Assembly: GCF_001612785.1 (NCBI RefSeq)
Contig: NZ_BDBC01000043.1
Location: forward strand, 23,392-87,391
From: Nocardia beijingensis NBRC 16342
GTDB lineage: Bacteria; Actinomycetota; Actinomycetes; Mycobacteriales; Mycobacteriaceae
Length of the DNA: 64,000 nucleotides
Reading direction: 5' to 3'
Shown: piece by piece, positions 1-9,099 of the stretch
Numbering within the stretch: position 1 is the first letter of the stretch
How the letters are laid out: every line of letters begins with the position of its first letter
Notes under the pieces: model-generated
What the model was told of the DNA's origin: nothing
What the model saw: only the letters and a program-made list of their open reading frames with translations
Database searches by the model: none
Translations under genes and position numbers: made by a program

Positions 1-132
1 CCGGTTCCATTCTGCGCTCGCGCGCGGCGAAGCGCATGTGCCGACCCGATCGAAAATCCGAATCCTTCCTGGGTGGCCGAGCGCGCGACGACTCCGTATG
101 CGAGAAGGGGATCAGCCGGTAGCGTCCGAGGT

Positions 133-795
133 ATGAGCCGAGCGATCGTGGAGCTGTCGCATCCGGTCTCCGACGGCATGCTCACCTATCCGGGCCTGCC
201 CGCGCCCCGCGTCGGCACCGAAGCGGCGCCGGACAGATCACCGCTGATCGACATGGCATTCGACATCGCGCGTGTGGATATGGTCGGCCACACCGGGACC
301 TATATCGAGGCGCCGCGACTTTTTCACGCCGAGGGCGCGGACATCGCCGAGCTGCCGTTGGAACGGCTGTTCAACGTGCCGATCGTGGTGATCCGCGCGC
401 CGGGAGTGCGCGCGGTGGGGCCGGATGTGCTCGGCGATCCCGCGCTGCTGTGGGGCAAGGCGGTACTGGTGCACACCGGGTGGTCGGCCAAGTGGGGTTC
501 GGCCGCCTACCGGGACCCCTGGCATCCGTTCCTGGTCGGTGAGGTCGCCGATGCGCTGGTCGCCGCCAATGTCGCGCTGGTCGGCATCGACTCGCTCGAC
601 GTCGACGACACGTCGTTGCCGACGCGTCCGTGCCATCACACGCTGCTGGGAGCGGGCATCCCGATCATCGAGCAGATGACGAACCTGGCCGCGCTCCCCG
701 GCGCGGGCGCACGGCTCGTCGCACTGCCTGCGCCGATGCGGGGGATGGGCTCGTTCCCGCTGCGCGTCGTGGCGTGGACCGAACACGAATCCTGA
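133..795 (+). CDS. Cyclase-family (kynurenine formamidase-like) hydrolase
   Basis: A 220-residue metal-dependent hydrolase of the cyclase/KynB family (PF04199), whose members open cyclic or N-formyl amide bonds. The family metal-binding motif appears as HTGTYIEAP near residue 54, a variant of the usual HTGTHxDxP in which the second His is Tyr and the Asp is Glu, so metal chemistry may differ from true KynB. The C-terminal half keeps the DSLDVDDT and HHTLL segments of the family. The ATG at 133 was chosen over an upstream GTG at 73 because TAGCGT at 120-125 lies 7 nt before it (leaderless promoter) and the family fold starts there. The natural substrate cannot be read from sequence. Confidence 0.8.
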   Translation: MSRAIVELSHPVSDGMLTYPGLPAPRVGTEAAPDRSPLIDMAFDIARVDMVGHTGTYIEAPRLFHAEGADIAELPLERLFNVPIVVIRAPGVRAVGPDVLGDPALLWGKAVLVHTGWSAKWGSAAYRDPWHPFLVGEVADALVAANVALVGIDSLDVDDTSLPTRPCHHTLLGAGIPIIEQMTNLAALPGAGARLVALPAPMRGMGSFPLRVVAWTEHES

Positions 796-837
796 CCGGG
801 ACTGTCCTCCACGGAACCTGCTGTCGCCGTGGGAAAC

Positions 838-1689
838 TCAGGGCCGGAACGGCGGGACCGCGAGATCGTCGCCGAAAATATCCGGCAGATCGCGGTCGAC
901 GCTGTCGGGGAATCGCGCGGGCCGCTTCTCCAGGAAAGCGGTCACGCCTTCCCTGGCATCGGCGCTCGCGCCCCGGTGGTAGATGCCGCGGGATTCGATG
1001 CGGTGCGCGATCATCGGATGATCGGCTCCCAGGTTGCGCCACAGCATCTGGCGGGAAAGGGCCACCGAGACCGGCGCGGAATGCTCGGTGACGCGGCGTG
1101 CGAGCGCACGCGCCTCGTCGAGCAGGGTGTCGGCCGGATACAGCGCGGAGAACAGTCCCGCGTCGAGCGCTTCGCCCGCGTCGACGAGTCGGCCCGAGTA
1201 CACCCACTCCAGTGCGGTCTGCATCGGAACCAGGCGGGGCAGGAACCAACTGGAACAGGACTCGGGCACGATGCCGCGCCGATTGAAGACGAACCCGATA
1301 CGGGCGTCGTCGACGGCGATGCGGAAGTCCGCCGCGAGCGTCATGGTGATGCCGACCCCGACGGCGGGGCCGTTGACGGCGGCGATGACGGGCTTACGGG
1401 ATTCGTAGATGCGCAGGACGACCTCGCCGCCGGTGTCGCGGAAGGACTCCGCGGCGTCTTGGTCGCCCGCGACGAAGGTCTCCGCGCCCGCCGACAGATC
1501 CGCGCCGGCGCAGAAGGCGCGCCCGGCACCCGTGATGATCACCGCGCGGATGGAATCGTCGCGGTCGCAGGTGTCGAACGCCTCGATCAGCTCCGTGCTC
1601 ATCGCGGTGGTGAACGCGTTGAGCTGCCGCGGGCGGTCGAGGGTGATGGTGGCGATGGCGTCGGAGACGTCCAGGCGAATATCGGCCAT
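838..1689 (-). CDS. Enoyl-CoA hydratase/isomerase (crotonase family)
   Basis: A 283-residue crotonase-fold protein acting on acyl-CoA thioesters. The two oxyanion-hole segments are clear: AFCAGADL around residues 58-65 and NGPAVGVG around 106-113. RGIVPESCSSW (residues 138-148) places a glutamate at one catalytic position. The start at 1689 (MADIRLDVSD) matches the family N-terminus; a longer frame upstream adds 22 unrelated residues. A CACAGT box 7 nt before the ATG is compatible with leaderless transcription. It ends 43 bp from the convergent cyclase gene and is divergent from the SDR gene at 1928. The pairing with a 3-hydroxyacyl-CoA dehydrogenase-like SDR suggests fatty-acid or cholesterol side-chain breakdown, but that is inference. 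Confidence 0.88.
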   Translation of the reverse strand: MADIRLDVSDAIATITLDRPRQLNAFTTAMSTELIEAFDTCDRDDSIRAVIITGAGRAFCAGADLSAGAETFVAGDQDAAESFRDTGGEVVLRIYESRKPVIAAVNGPAVGVGITMTLAADFRIAVDDARIGFVFNRRGIVPESCSSWFLPRLVPMQTALEWVYSGRLVDAGEALDAGLFSALYPADTLLDEARALARRVTEHSAPVSVALSRQMLWRNLGADHPMIAHRIESRGIYHRGASADAREGVTAFLEKRPARFPDSVDRDLPDIFGDDLAVPPFRP

Positions 1690-1927
1690 AACGAACACTG
1701 TGCCATCACCTCGACATGCGCGCTCTTGCAGGGGGTTCCCGAGGCATCGCCGCACCCTCGGATCGAATCGAACGAGAATGACTGTTTACTTAATGCTCCC
1801 CGGGCGGTTAGCCTGTCGCCGTGTCCCGATCGGTCGCAGCACCTGGCATCCCGCACCGGGGTGGCGGCGCGGACCGGTCGGCCTGCGTTTGGCGTCGTCG
1901 TTGGACAACCCGGAGAAGAGGAGTGGG

Positions 1928-2689
1928 ATGGAGATCAGCAACTCGGTCGCTGCGGTGACCGGTGGTGCGTCGGGACTCGGCTTGGCGACCGTGCGGGAGC
2001 TGCACGGCAAGGGAGCGAAGGTCGTGATCATCGACCTGCCGTCGTCCTCCGGCGAGGCCGTCGCGAAGGAACTCGGCGACGGCGTGGTCTTCGCCGCGGC
2101 GGACGTCACGAACGAAGAGCAGATCACGGCGGCACTCGACGCCGCGCAGGAGCTGGGCGACCTGCGGATCGCGGTGAACTGCGCGGGTATCGGCAACGCC
2201 ATCAAGACCGTCGGCAAGAACGGTGCCTTCCCGCTGGCGGACTTCACCAAGGTCGTGAATGTCAACCTGATCGGCACCTTCAACGTGATCCGTCTGGCCG
2301 CCGAGCGGATCGCGAAGACCGATCCGGTGGGCGAGGAACGCGGTGTCATCATCAACACCGCGTCGGTGGCGGCGTTCGACGGCCAGATCGGGCAAGCGGC
2401 GTACTCGGCCTCCAAGGGCGGAATCGTCGGCCTGACCCTGCCGGTGGCGCGTGACCTCGCGGCCATCAAGATCCGGGTGGTGACCATCGCGCCGGGGTTG
2501 TTCCACACGCCGCTGTTCGCCACGCTGCCGGATGAGGCCATCGCCTCCCTGGGCGCGCAGGTCCCGCACCCCTCGCGCCTGGGCGATCCGGCCGAGTACG
2601 CCGCGCTCGCGCGCCACATCGTGGAGAACCCGATGCTCAACGGCGAGACCATCCGCTTGGACGGCGCGATCCGGATGGCTCCGCGCTGA
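1928..2689 (+). CDS. SDR family 3-hydroxyacyl-CoA dehydrogenase-like oxidoreductase
   Basis: A 253-residue short-chain dehydrogenase. The NAD-binding motif TGGASGLG is at residues 11-18, NCAGIG follows near 92, and the catalytic Ser-Tyr-Lys set is visible as NTASVAAF and YSASK (Tyr about 159, Lys 163). An acidic residue after beta-strand 2 (VIIDLP) favours NAD over NADP. Overall arrangement, including the PVGEERGVIINTAS stretch and the C-terminal PHPSRLGDPAEYA, matches type-2 3-hydroxyacyl-CoA dehydrogenases (HSD17B10-like). A purine-rich ribosome site (GGAGAAGAGGAG) precedes the ATG. Divergent from the crotonase gene, so the two may supply successive beta-oxidation steps. Confidence 0.9.
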   Translation: MEISNSVAAVTGGASGLGLATVRELHGKGAKVVIIDLPSSSGEAVAKELGDGVVFAAADVTNEEQITAALDAAQELGDLRIAVNCAGIGNAIKTVGKNGAFPLADFTKVVNVNLIGTFNVIRLAAERIAKTDPVGEERGVIINTASVAAFDGQIGQAAYSASKGGIVGLTLPVARDLAAIKIRVVTIAPGLFHTPLFATLPDEAIASLGAQVPHPSRLGDPAEYAALARHIVENPMLNGETIRLDGAIRMAPR

Positions 2690-2723
2690 AGTAGTCGCCG
2701 AGCCGAGCGGGCTCGATCGAGGC

Positions 2724-3686
2724 CTAGCGGGCACGTCTGGGGCCGGGGGACAGACGGATTCCGACGACGGTGATGACGGTGACCACCAGCACCGTCATCA
2801 GCTTCATCAGACTCCATGGACCCGGGTCGGGGGCCGGTTCGGCGGCTTGGATGTCCCTACCTCGCTGCCGGTGCTGCGGCGGAGGGGATGACGCGGGAAT
2901 GGGGCGTTCGGCCCGCGGCTGGATCGGTACGGGAACGGCGGCGGGTGCCGGAACGACAGGGAGGACCGGGGCGGGCGGGCCGAGCCGAAGCGGGCTCATG
3001 GGCTCGGGCGGGGTGGTGGGAAGCAGTAGCAGACAGGTCAGCACCGCGCTGCCGGTGGCGGCGCTGCCGACCGCGGCGCTGCCCAGACCCGATCCGCTCG
3101 ACCCCGGGCCGATCAGACCCGGAACGAGCGAGCCGAAGCCGCTTCCGGTCACCAGCCCGAGCAGCAGCAACGCGCTCCCCGTCACGGCGCTGCCGGTGCA
3201 GGCCAGCTGGGCGCTGCCCGCGTCGACTCCCGGCGCCGCGGCGGGATGTTCCGCCGCGGCATCCGCGCGTGGCGTCGTTTCCACCGGGTGGGCGATGCCG
3301 CCGGATGCCGCATCGCCGGTGGCGAGAAGACCGCGAGCACCGCCGGTTCCGGCGCTGCCGGTCGGGCTGAGACCGGCGCTGCCGGAGGGCAGCCTGATCG
3401 GTCCGAGGCTCAGGGACCCGCCGGAAGTATCGCCCTCGGCGGCGCTGCCGGATGAGACGGCGGGACCGCCGCTGGAACCGCCACCCGGGAAGGCGCCCAC
3501 CGGATCGAAGCCGGCGGCCGTGCCCGAACTCCCGGTGGCGAGGTCACCGAAGGGCGACCACGGTGGCGCCTGCGCGGATGCTTCCGACGGGTGCGCCACG
3601 AAGGCCGCCATGGTCAGCGGCAACAGCGCAGAGGTCAATCCTCGTGCCCATCGCGGTGTTCGAGATGCTTCTCGGTGGGGTCGCAT
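2724..3686 (-). CDS. Ser/Gly-rich secreted or membrane-anchored envelope protein
   Basis: A 320-residue low-complexity protein. An N-terminal signal peptide (basic MRPHREASRTPRW, then a hydrophobic stretch ending in SEASA) is followed by Gly/Ser/Ala/Pro-rich sequence with many GSA and TGSA units, a central hydrophobic block between two cysteines (about residues 165-230), a Pro-rich linker and a C-terminal transmembrane segment with a basic end (PGPRRAR). This looks like an export substrate held in the envelope. No enzymatic domain is visible. Start at 3686 is supported by the signal peptide and GAGGCG upstream. The next gene upstream on the same strand begins 38 bp away, so they probably form an operon. 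Such proteins are common in Nocardia and their function is unknown. Confidence 0.7.
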   Translation of the reverse strand: MRPHREASRTPRWARGLTSALLPLTMAAFVAHPSEASAQAPPWSPFGDLATGSSGTAAGFDPVGAFPGGGSSGGPAVSSGSAAEGDTSGGSLSLGPIRLPSGSAGLSPTGSAGTGGARGLLATGDAASGGIAHPVETTPRADAAAEHPAAAPGVDAGSAQLACTGSAVTGSALLLLGLVTGSGFGSLVPGLIGPGSSGSGLGSAAVGSAATGSAVLTCLLLLPTTPPEPMSPLRLGPPAPVLPVVPAPAAVPVPIQPRAERPIPASSPPPQHRQRGRDIQAAEPAPDPGPWSLMKLMTVLVVTVITVVGIRLSPGPRRAR

Positions 3687-3724
3687 GTGCAGTCGCCTCG
3701 TCGTAGTCGAAACCGGCCGGAAGT

Positions 3725-4486
3725 TCACGTCGTGTGCTGGTACCGCGACAGCGCGAGTTCGAAAGCCTCCTTCGGGACCACGTTCCCGCCGGAGAACGGC
3801 TCGTCGAGGTTGTAGATCGCCCGGATCACCACACCGACGATGGCGCCGAGCAGCGCGGTCGTCACGACGGTGCGTTTGGTGACCTGGACGCCGGAGAGCA
3901 CCACACTGAACAGCAGCAGCACCGTGCAGATCCACATGGCCAGATAGAGGAAGGCGGGTACCCGGTAACCGGCGTCGAGCGCGCGATCGGCGCGTGCCTG
4001 TGCCACCGCGTCGAGGCTGGTCAGCGCACCGGTCCGGAGGGCATCGACCTCGGTGTCGGCCGGATTCACCGAGGCCACCGCGTCGCGGAGGGTGTCGAGG
4101 GTGTCCTGGGTGGATTGACTGAGGTGACCGTCGTCGGCCATGACGGTCCATTCCTCGGTGAGAACCTGCTGGGTGTAGTCGTGCACCAAGCCTTGGATGC
4201 GTGCGTGGTCGGGTTCGGGCATCCCGTGCGCGGCCCAGTAGGTGTCGATGAGCGCCTTGGCTTCGGCGATGGTGTGATTGCGCGCGTTGTCGTACTGCTG
4301 CCAGGCGATGACCACGATGAATGCCACCACCGCCATGAAGATCGTGTTGATCAAGTTGAGCACCAGCGCGCCGACGGTGTCGTCGTCGGTGTGCCGCCAT
4401 GCCTTCGGATGTAGACGATCACCGGCCACGAAGACGACCACCGCGACGAGCGCGGTGAGAGCGGGCACCACGAACTCGAAGGCCAT
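3725..4486 (-). CDS. DUF4239-type (bestrophin-like) membrane protein
   Basis: A 253-residue membrane protein with two N-terminal hydrophobic helices (about residues 5-25 and 38-65), a soluble helical middle containing DTYWAAHGMPEPD and an acidic Asn-Pro-Ala-Asp region, and two C-terminal helices (about 180-205 and 213-232). This 2+2 arrangement fits the DUF4239 family, described as bestrophin-like. The role is unknown; ion conduction is only a structural guess. Start at 4486 (MAFEFVVPAL) follows a GGAGT ribosome site; a longer upstream reading adds 24 polar residues ahead of the first helix. Upstream partner of the Ser/Gly-rich protein gene. Confidence 0.75.
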   Translation of the reverse strand: MAFEFVVPALTALVAVVVFVAGDRLHPKAWRHTDDDTVGALVLNLINTIFMAVVAFIVVIAWQQYDNARNHTIAEAKALIDTYWAAHGMPEPDHARIQGLVHDYTQQVLTEEWTVMADDGHLSQSTQDTLDTLRDAVASVNPADTEVDALRTGALTSLDAVAQARADRALDAGYRVPAFLYLAMWICTVLLLFSVVLSGVQVTKRTVVTTALLGAIVGVVIRAIYNLDEPFSGGNVVPKEAFELALSRYQHTT

Positions 4487-5195
4487 GCGGGACTCCGTTC
4501 TGTCTGAGTGGTTCTCGCGACCGTCGGAAGCGAAGCGTCCTCGGGCTGCGGCCCTCACCCCCGAGATGGTTACCGAGACGATCGACGATCACGCTGTCGA
4601 GAGTCTGCGACTGTTCGGATCTGATCAGTGATGCACAGCAAAGCGGTAACGCGCTGCGGCGCCGCCAGGAACCAGGCGCCGTGGAATTGCCCTACCCGGC
4701 AGACCGGTTCGGACGACACCGATAGTAGACGGCGAAACCGCCTGCCTGTGGCGAAATTTGGGAATGTCCCGCCGCACGCGGTCGGGACGGCGCAGCGGAT
4801 CGGGCGGCACTACGTGATGCCGACCGGCGCTGCCTGCGGGGAACTGTCGGCAAGCATCCCCTACCGTCGGGACATCGGGCTGCGCGACGAATCTCGTGAT
4901 GGTCGTGCTCGTCTGTCGCGGTGATGGCAGCAGACCCTGCTCCCGGCGCAGCGTTGACCTATCGCACTGTCCCACAACGTATTCGATTCCTCGGCAGGCG
5001 GAAGCCGCGATTGCCGGGATGGTCCACCGCAACAGCGGAATGCATCCGGAAACGCCCCTGTGCGCGTCGATAGCATGAGAACATCAGGGGATGCGAGATC
5101 GGAGCGTGCCCGTGTACGCTTGCACAGCTACCGATCGGCGTAACGGGAAGGCCCTGGGTCGCGGATCACGCGTCCAGACAACAGAAGAGCCACAG
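4487..5195. other. 709-bp intergenic region, no gene recognised
   Basis: Short open frames exist on both strands but none has a recognisable domain or a good ribosome site, and their composition looks like out-of-frame high-G+C reading. TAGCAT at 5071-5076 could be a -10 box for the downstream gene. The start of the DUF4239 gene transcript must also lie here. No riboswitch consensus was recognised upstream of the MetE-like gene. Confidence 0.5.
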
Positions 5196-6308
5196 ATGAC
5201 CAGATACGCGCATTATGTCGGCAGCCTGCCTGCCGAGCTGATGACGGGTGATCGTGCCGTCATGCAATGGTTTGCCGACCACAGCGAGGGGCGGCCGGTG
5301 ACCGCCGTGCCTTGCGATCTCGATCCGGACTGGATTCTCGACTATCTGCGCACGCGCAAGCAGCACGCCGACGTCTTCGAGATCGTCCGCCCTGGCGACT
5401 ACGCCGACTACGGTGATTTCCCCAGTTACGGGCTGAGGCCAGGGAGCACGCTGGAGCCGCGGCACGTCTCGATGGACCGGGTCGAGCGGATCGGCCGGGT
5501 CGTGGCGACCTTCGAGTCGCTGCGCGACGACCGTCCGCAGCTGGCCGGAACGAAAGTGCAGATCAGCCAGCCCAATCCGCTAGATCTGGCGATGTTCGTC
5601 TTCGCGGGCGCCGCGGTCTCCGGTGGGCTGCCCGTATGGCCTGCCGTCCGGCGCTCCGGGCTCGTGGTCGGCGCGCTTCGGCAGCTTCCCGTGTTCACCG
5701 AAGCGGTGGTGCGGGAGATGGCCGAGGTCGTCGAGCGGCACGGCGACCGTGTCGTCTGGCAGGTGGAGTCGCCGATCGCCCTGCTGAGCATGGTCAAGGC
5801 CGAGCAACTACGTTCGCAGTGGGCGCTGGCGCCGCTGGTCGCGCGGCAACTGGCCGGTTTCCTCGGCCGGATGCACGAAATCGGCGCGGAAGCGATCGTG
5901 CACCTGTGCTATGGCGACTATCAGCACAAGAGCCTGCTCACCCCGCGTACTCTGGCTCCGGCGGTGAAGCTGCTCGGCCGCACCGCGCGGCTACTGCGCG
6001 AACAGGGCACACCGTTACCCCCGGTGCACATCCCGTGTGCCTACGGCGCCGAGCCCGCGCCGCTGGAGCCGCGGTTCTACGCCCCGTTGCGCAAGCTCGA
6101 TCCCGAGTGGAAAGTGATCGCCGGTGTCGTCTCTCCGGACTCCGACGAGGACAGCGCTCGCGCGCTCGCGCTCTTCGAACAAGCCGCCGGGCGCTCGGCC
6201 TACGGTGTCGCCACCGCCTGCGGACTCGGCCGATGCAGCGTCGACGCCGCTCGGCAGGCGGTAGCGACCACGGTGGCGCTGACCAGCGGCGGGGAACCCG
6301 AACAGTGA
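5196..6308 (+). CDS. MetE-like (cobalamin-independent methionine synthase core) TIM-barrel protein
   Basis: A 370-residue protein of the UROD/MetE superfamily. Two motifs match the zinc/homocysteine site of MetE: VHLCYGDY near residue 233 (the His-x-Cys ligands) and ACGLGRCS near residue 346 (the last Cys ligand, CGL in MetE). It lacks the duplicated N-terminal barrel of MetE, being about half its length, like the short archaeal-type or stand-alone MetE homologues. A zinc-dependent thiol methyltransferase activity is therefore likely, but the methyl donor and acceptor are unknown. Start at 5196 (MTRYAHYVGS) chosen for the family N-terminus; in-frame codons continue upstream to 5091. Single gene flanked by long non-coding stretches. 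Confidence 0.65.
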   Translation: MTRYAHYVGSLPAELMTGDRAVMQWFADHSEGRPVTAVPCDLDPDWILDYLRTRKQHADVFEIVRPGDYADYGDFPSYGLRPGSTLEPRHVSMDRVERIGRVVATFESLRDDRPQLAGTKVQISQPNPLDLAMFVFAGAAVSGGLPVWPAVRRSGLVVGALRQLPVFTEAVVREMAEVVERHGDRVVWQVESPIALLSMVKAEQLRSQWALAPLVARQLAGFLGRMHEIGAEAIVHLCYGDYQHKSLLTPRTLAPAVKLLGRTARLLREQGTPLPPVHIPCAYGAEPAPLEPRFYAPLRKLDPEWKVIAGVVSPDSDEDSARALALFEQAAGRSAYGVATACGLGRCSVDAARQAVATTVALTSGGEPEQ

Positions 6309-6353
6309 TCTGCCGCGCGATTGCCGACCGCGCGTGACCGTGCGGAAGCGCCG

Positions 6354-6375
6354 GTGGTCCGCACGCGCGGACCAC
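6354..6375 (+). terminator. Intergenic hairpin after the MetE-like gene
   Basis: A perfect 9-bp stem (GTGGTCCGC at 6354-6362 with GCGGACCAC at 6367-6375) and a 4-nt loop, 46 nt after the stop at 6308. No T-run follows, as is usual in high-G+C actinobacteria. The rest of the 337-bp gap to 6646 holds nothing recognisable except a possible -10 box TATGTT near 6531. Confidence 0.5.
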
Positions 6376-6645
6376 GATTGGGCGCCGATGCGCGAGCACC
6401 GGATCGTGCGCTGCCGACCAGCGCGGACAGTGCGTTGCCCGCGAAAGGGCGGCGAATTGCCTTGTCCGTGCGTGGCTCTCGCGCGTTCGGCGGCGCCGCC
6501 TTCGTCAGCGGTGGGATCGGAGCGTTGCTATGTTGCTTAGCGTAGGCGGGTCGCCGAGCTCTGGACGACAGGTCTTGGAAGGCACGTGTACCCGCTCACA
6601 GATCACCTTCGTCGAATTGCTGTTCCATAACCTGGAGTCACGTTC

Positions 6646-7938
6646 TTGACCACACCACAGTCCCCGATGGCCGCGCCGCACACCACTGGAGCCGGAGCGT
6701 GCCCCGTCCAGCACGGCCCCTTCACGGAAGCGGATGCCCCACGCGTCCAGATGTATACGAAGGAGTTCGTCGCCGACCCGCACCGCGCCTACCGCGAGAT
6801 GCGTCGCGAACACGGCTCTTTGGTGCCGATCGAGCTGGCGCCCGGTGTGCCTGCCACGCTGGTGATCGGCTATCAGACCGCGGTGCGGATCCTCAGCGAT
6901 CCCGATCATTTCCCCGCTGACCCGCGCACCTGGCAGAAGACCATTCCCGAGGACTCGCCCGTGCGGCCGATGATGGAGTGGTATCCGGCCGCGCGCTACA
7001 ACACCGGACTCGCCCATGATCGCTACCGGCATGCTTCCGTCGACGCCATCGACGGAATCGACCTGTTCGACGTGCCTTCCACGGTCGAGCAGATCGCCGT
7101 CCCGCTGATCAACGCCTTCTGCGCGACCGGATCCGCCGACCTGGTCACCGAGTACGCGTTTCCGCTCGTCCTGGAGGTGCTCAACGAGATGGTCGGCTGC
7201 CCGGCCGACATCGGCGAGCGGGTCGCGACCGGTATGGCCGCGCGCTTCGACACGGTGCGGGGGCCCGAGGGCATGAAGATGCTCAAGGACGCGCTGATGC
7301 AGCTGATCCGGCTCAAGCGGCAGCACCCGGGCGACGACGTCACCTCACGGCTGGCGCACCACTCCACCGAACTCGACGACATCGAGATCTTCGCCCAGCT
7401 CATGAGTTTCTACGGCGCCGGTTTCGAGGCGCAGCGCAATCTGCTGACGAACGCGGTCCTGCTGATGATCACCGACGACCGGTTCCGCTTCGGCGACGTG
7501 CTCGGCCGGAATCTGTCCACCACCGACGCGCTCGACGAGGTGTTGTTCAACGACCCGCCGATGGCGAACTTCTGCACGACGTACCCGCGGCAGCCGATCA
7601 TGGTCGACGGTGTCTGGTTGCCCGCCGACCAGCCGGTGGTCATCAGTCTGGCCGGGTGCAACAACGACCCCCAGATCCGCGGTACCGACGAACCCGGTGG
7701 CAGTCGTATCGGCAATCGGTCGCATCTGGCGTGGAGTGCGGGTCCGCACGCCTGCCCGGCCAAATCCGTCGCCTACATGACGGTGCAGAACGCCATCGAT
7801 CAGCTGTTCGACGCGCTGCCGGAAATGCAGTTGGGCAAGCCGAAGAACGAACTGCAATGGCGACCGGGACCGTTCCACCGTGCGCTGATCGCTTTGCCGG
7901 TCGTCTTCCCCAAGTCCGCGCCGGTGCACATCGGGTAG
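6646..7938 (+). CDS. Cytochrome P450, conservon (CYP157-like) type lacking ExxR
   Basis: A 430-residue P450. The heme-thiolate segment reads HLAWSAGPHACPAKS, with the ligand Cys near residue 370. The Gly-x-x-x-Cys-x-Gly pattern is altered: Ala replaces the usual Phe region and AK follows the Cys-Pro. The K-helix, normally ExxR, reads DEVLFNDPP, so the conserved Arg is Phe. The I-helix (SFYGAGFEAQRN) lacks the acid-Thr pair for oxygen activation. These are the features of P450s found in streptomycete conservons (CYP157 relatives). Start is TTG at 6646 with GGAG about 9 nt upstream; ATG at 6667 is an alternative. No conservon partner genes are adjacent here. Confidence 0.8.
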   Translation: MTTPQSPMAAPHTTGAGACPVQHGPFTEADAPRVQMYTKEFVADPHRAYREMRREHGSLVPIELAPGVPATLVIGYQTAVRILSDPDHFPADPRTWQKTIPEDSPVRPMMEWYPAARYNTGLAHDRYRHASVDAIDGIDLFDVPSTVEQIAVPLINAFCATGSADLVTEYAFPLVLEVLNEMVGCPADIGERVATGMAARFDTVRGPEGMKMLKDALMQLIRLKRQHPGDDVTSRLAHHSTELDDIEIFAQLMSFYGAGFEAQRNLLTNAVLLMITDDRFRFGDVLGRNLSTTDALDEVLFNDPPMANFCTTYPRQPIMVDGVWLPADQPVVISLAGCNNDPQIRGTDEPGGSRIGNRSHLAWSAGPHACPAKSVAYMTVQNAIDQLFDALPEMQLGKPKNELQWRPGPFHRALIALPVVFPKSAPVHIG

Positions 7939-8195
7939 GCGCGGCCTCCGCTCGACGGCACGGGCGGAAACGGATGTGGCCCGGCCGGTTCGGGTCCATA
8001 CCGATGCTCGGCGGTGGAAACGGCCGGCCGGCACGGCGATATCGCCGACGCGGCGGACGCGCACGCCGGTGTGGCAGGTCCGTGGCGGATGACGCGAATC
8101 CGGGTAGAAACGCCGACTTTGTGACCGCGGAATCGGCAATTCGGATGCCGTGCAAACAGATTCGATGCGCATTCGCTGCCTGCTACGCTTCCGCC

Positions 8196-8237
8196 ATGTC
8201 GGTTCGAACGCGTCCCGCGTCCCGTGCAGCACGCTGA
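8196..8237 (+). other. Possible leaderless 13-codon upstream ORF
   Basis: TACGCT at 8184-8189 sits 6 nt before an ATG at 8196, the leaderless layout seen at other genes in this window. That ATG opens a 13-codon frame (MSVRTRPASRAAR) ending at 8237, overlapping the GTG start of the next gene at 8224 in a different frame. It may couple translation of the downstream gene, or its real start may lie elsewhere. The preceding gap (7939-8195) shows nothing else. Confidence 0.35.
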
Positions 8238-9099
8238 CGACTACCCGGGGCTGTTCCAGTCCGCGGACACGGCATCGCTGTACGGCCAGAAGTTCTATCT
8301 TCGCGCCTATGGAGCCCGGCTCTTGCTGGCCGTGGTGGCGGCGGCGTGTGCGGCGTTCACGGTCCGCGTCGGCTCTTCGGGTACCGATATCGCGGCCGTT
8401 CTCACCGCGATGGCCTTCGTGGGCATCCTCGCGGTGGATGTGGGCGTCCTGCGCGGCCGTCCGGGCAAGTCCTGGTACGAAGGTCGCGCGCTCGCCGAGT
8501 CGGTGAAAACGTTGACCTGGAAGTACGCGGTGCGGGGTGCGCCGTTCGTGGGGACGCTGTCCGCCGCCGAGGCCGATCGAATGCTGATCGAGCGACTCAT
8601 GCTGCTGCGCCAGGACATCTCGGCGCTCGCGCTGCGGCCGACCACTGCCCCTGCCATCACCGCTCGCATGCGGCAACTGCGCTCCGCTCCGTTCGACCAA
8701 CGGCGCCGCGTCTATCTGGACGACCGCATCCGGGAGCAACAACGGTGGTACGCGGGCAAGTCCGGATACCACCAGCGCAGGTCCCAGCTGTTCGGCACGC
8801 TGGCACTCGTTTTCGAGGTGGCTGGTGTCGCCGGAGCGCTGGCGAAGGCGTTCAACGCGGTGAGTTTCGATCTGGCAGGGATTTTCGCGTCCGCGGTGGC
8901 GGGACTGGCCGCGTGGTCGTCGGCTCGCCAGCACAGCACGGGCGCGGCTGCCTATGCCGTCGCCTCCAACGAATTGAGCATCGTCGCCGAAGTCCTGGAA
9001 CAGCACGACACCGAAGCCGACTGGGCCGACGCGGTATCCGACGCGGAGGAAGCGATCAGCCGGGAACACACGCTCTGGCGGGCCTCACACGGCGAATGA
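8224..9099 (+). CDS. DUF4231/SLATT-domain membrane protein
   Basis: A 291-residue protein with two hydrophobic pairs: residues about 28-50 and 57-78, then about 185-205 and 215-240. Around residue 95 it carries AESVKTLTWKYAVRGAPF, the sequence typical of SLATT_3/SLATT_1 (DUF4231) proteins. SLATT domains are known as two-helix membrane modules associated with nucleotide-signal (SMODS/SLOG) systems and proposed to act as pore-like effectors. No nucleotidyltransferase or SLOG sensor gene is next to it, so a defence role here is unproven. GTG at 8224 is the only start covering the domain and has no ribosome site; it overlaps a tiny upstream ORF. Confidence 0.65.
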   Translation: MQHADDYPGLFQSADTASLYGQKFYLRAYGARLLLAVVAAACAAFTVRVGSSGTDIAAVLTAMAFVGILAVDVGVLRGRPGKSWYEGRALAESVKTLTWKYAVRGAPFVGTLSAAEADRMLIERLMLLRQDISALALRPTTAPAITARMRQLRSAPFDQRRRVYLDDRIREQQRWYAGKSGYHQRRSQLFGTLALVFEVAGVAGALAKAFNAVSFDLAGIFASAVAGLAAWSSARQHSTGAAAYAVASNELSIVAEVLEQHDTEADWADAVSDAEEAISREHTLWRASHGE

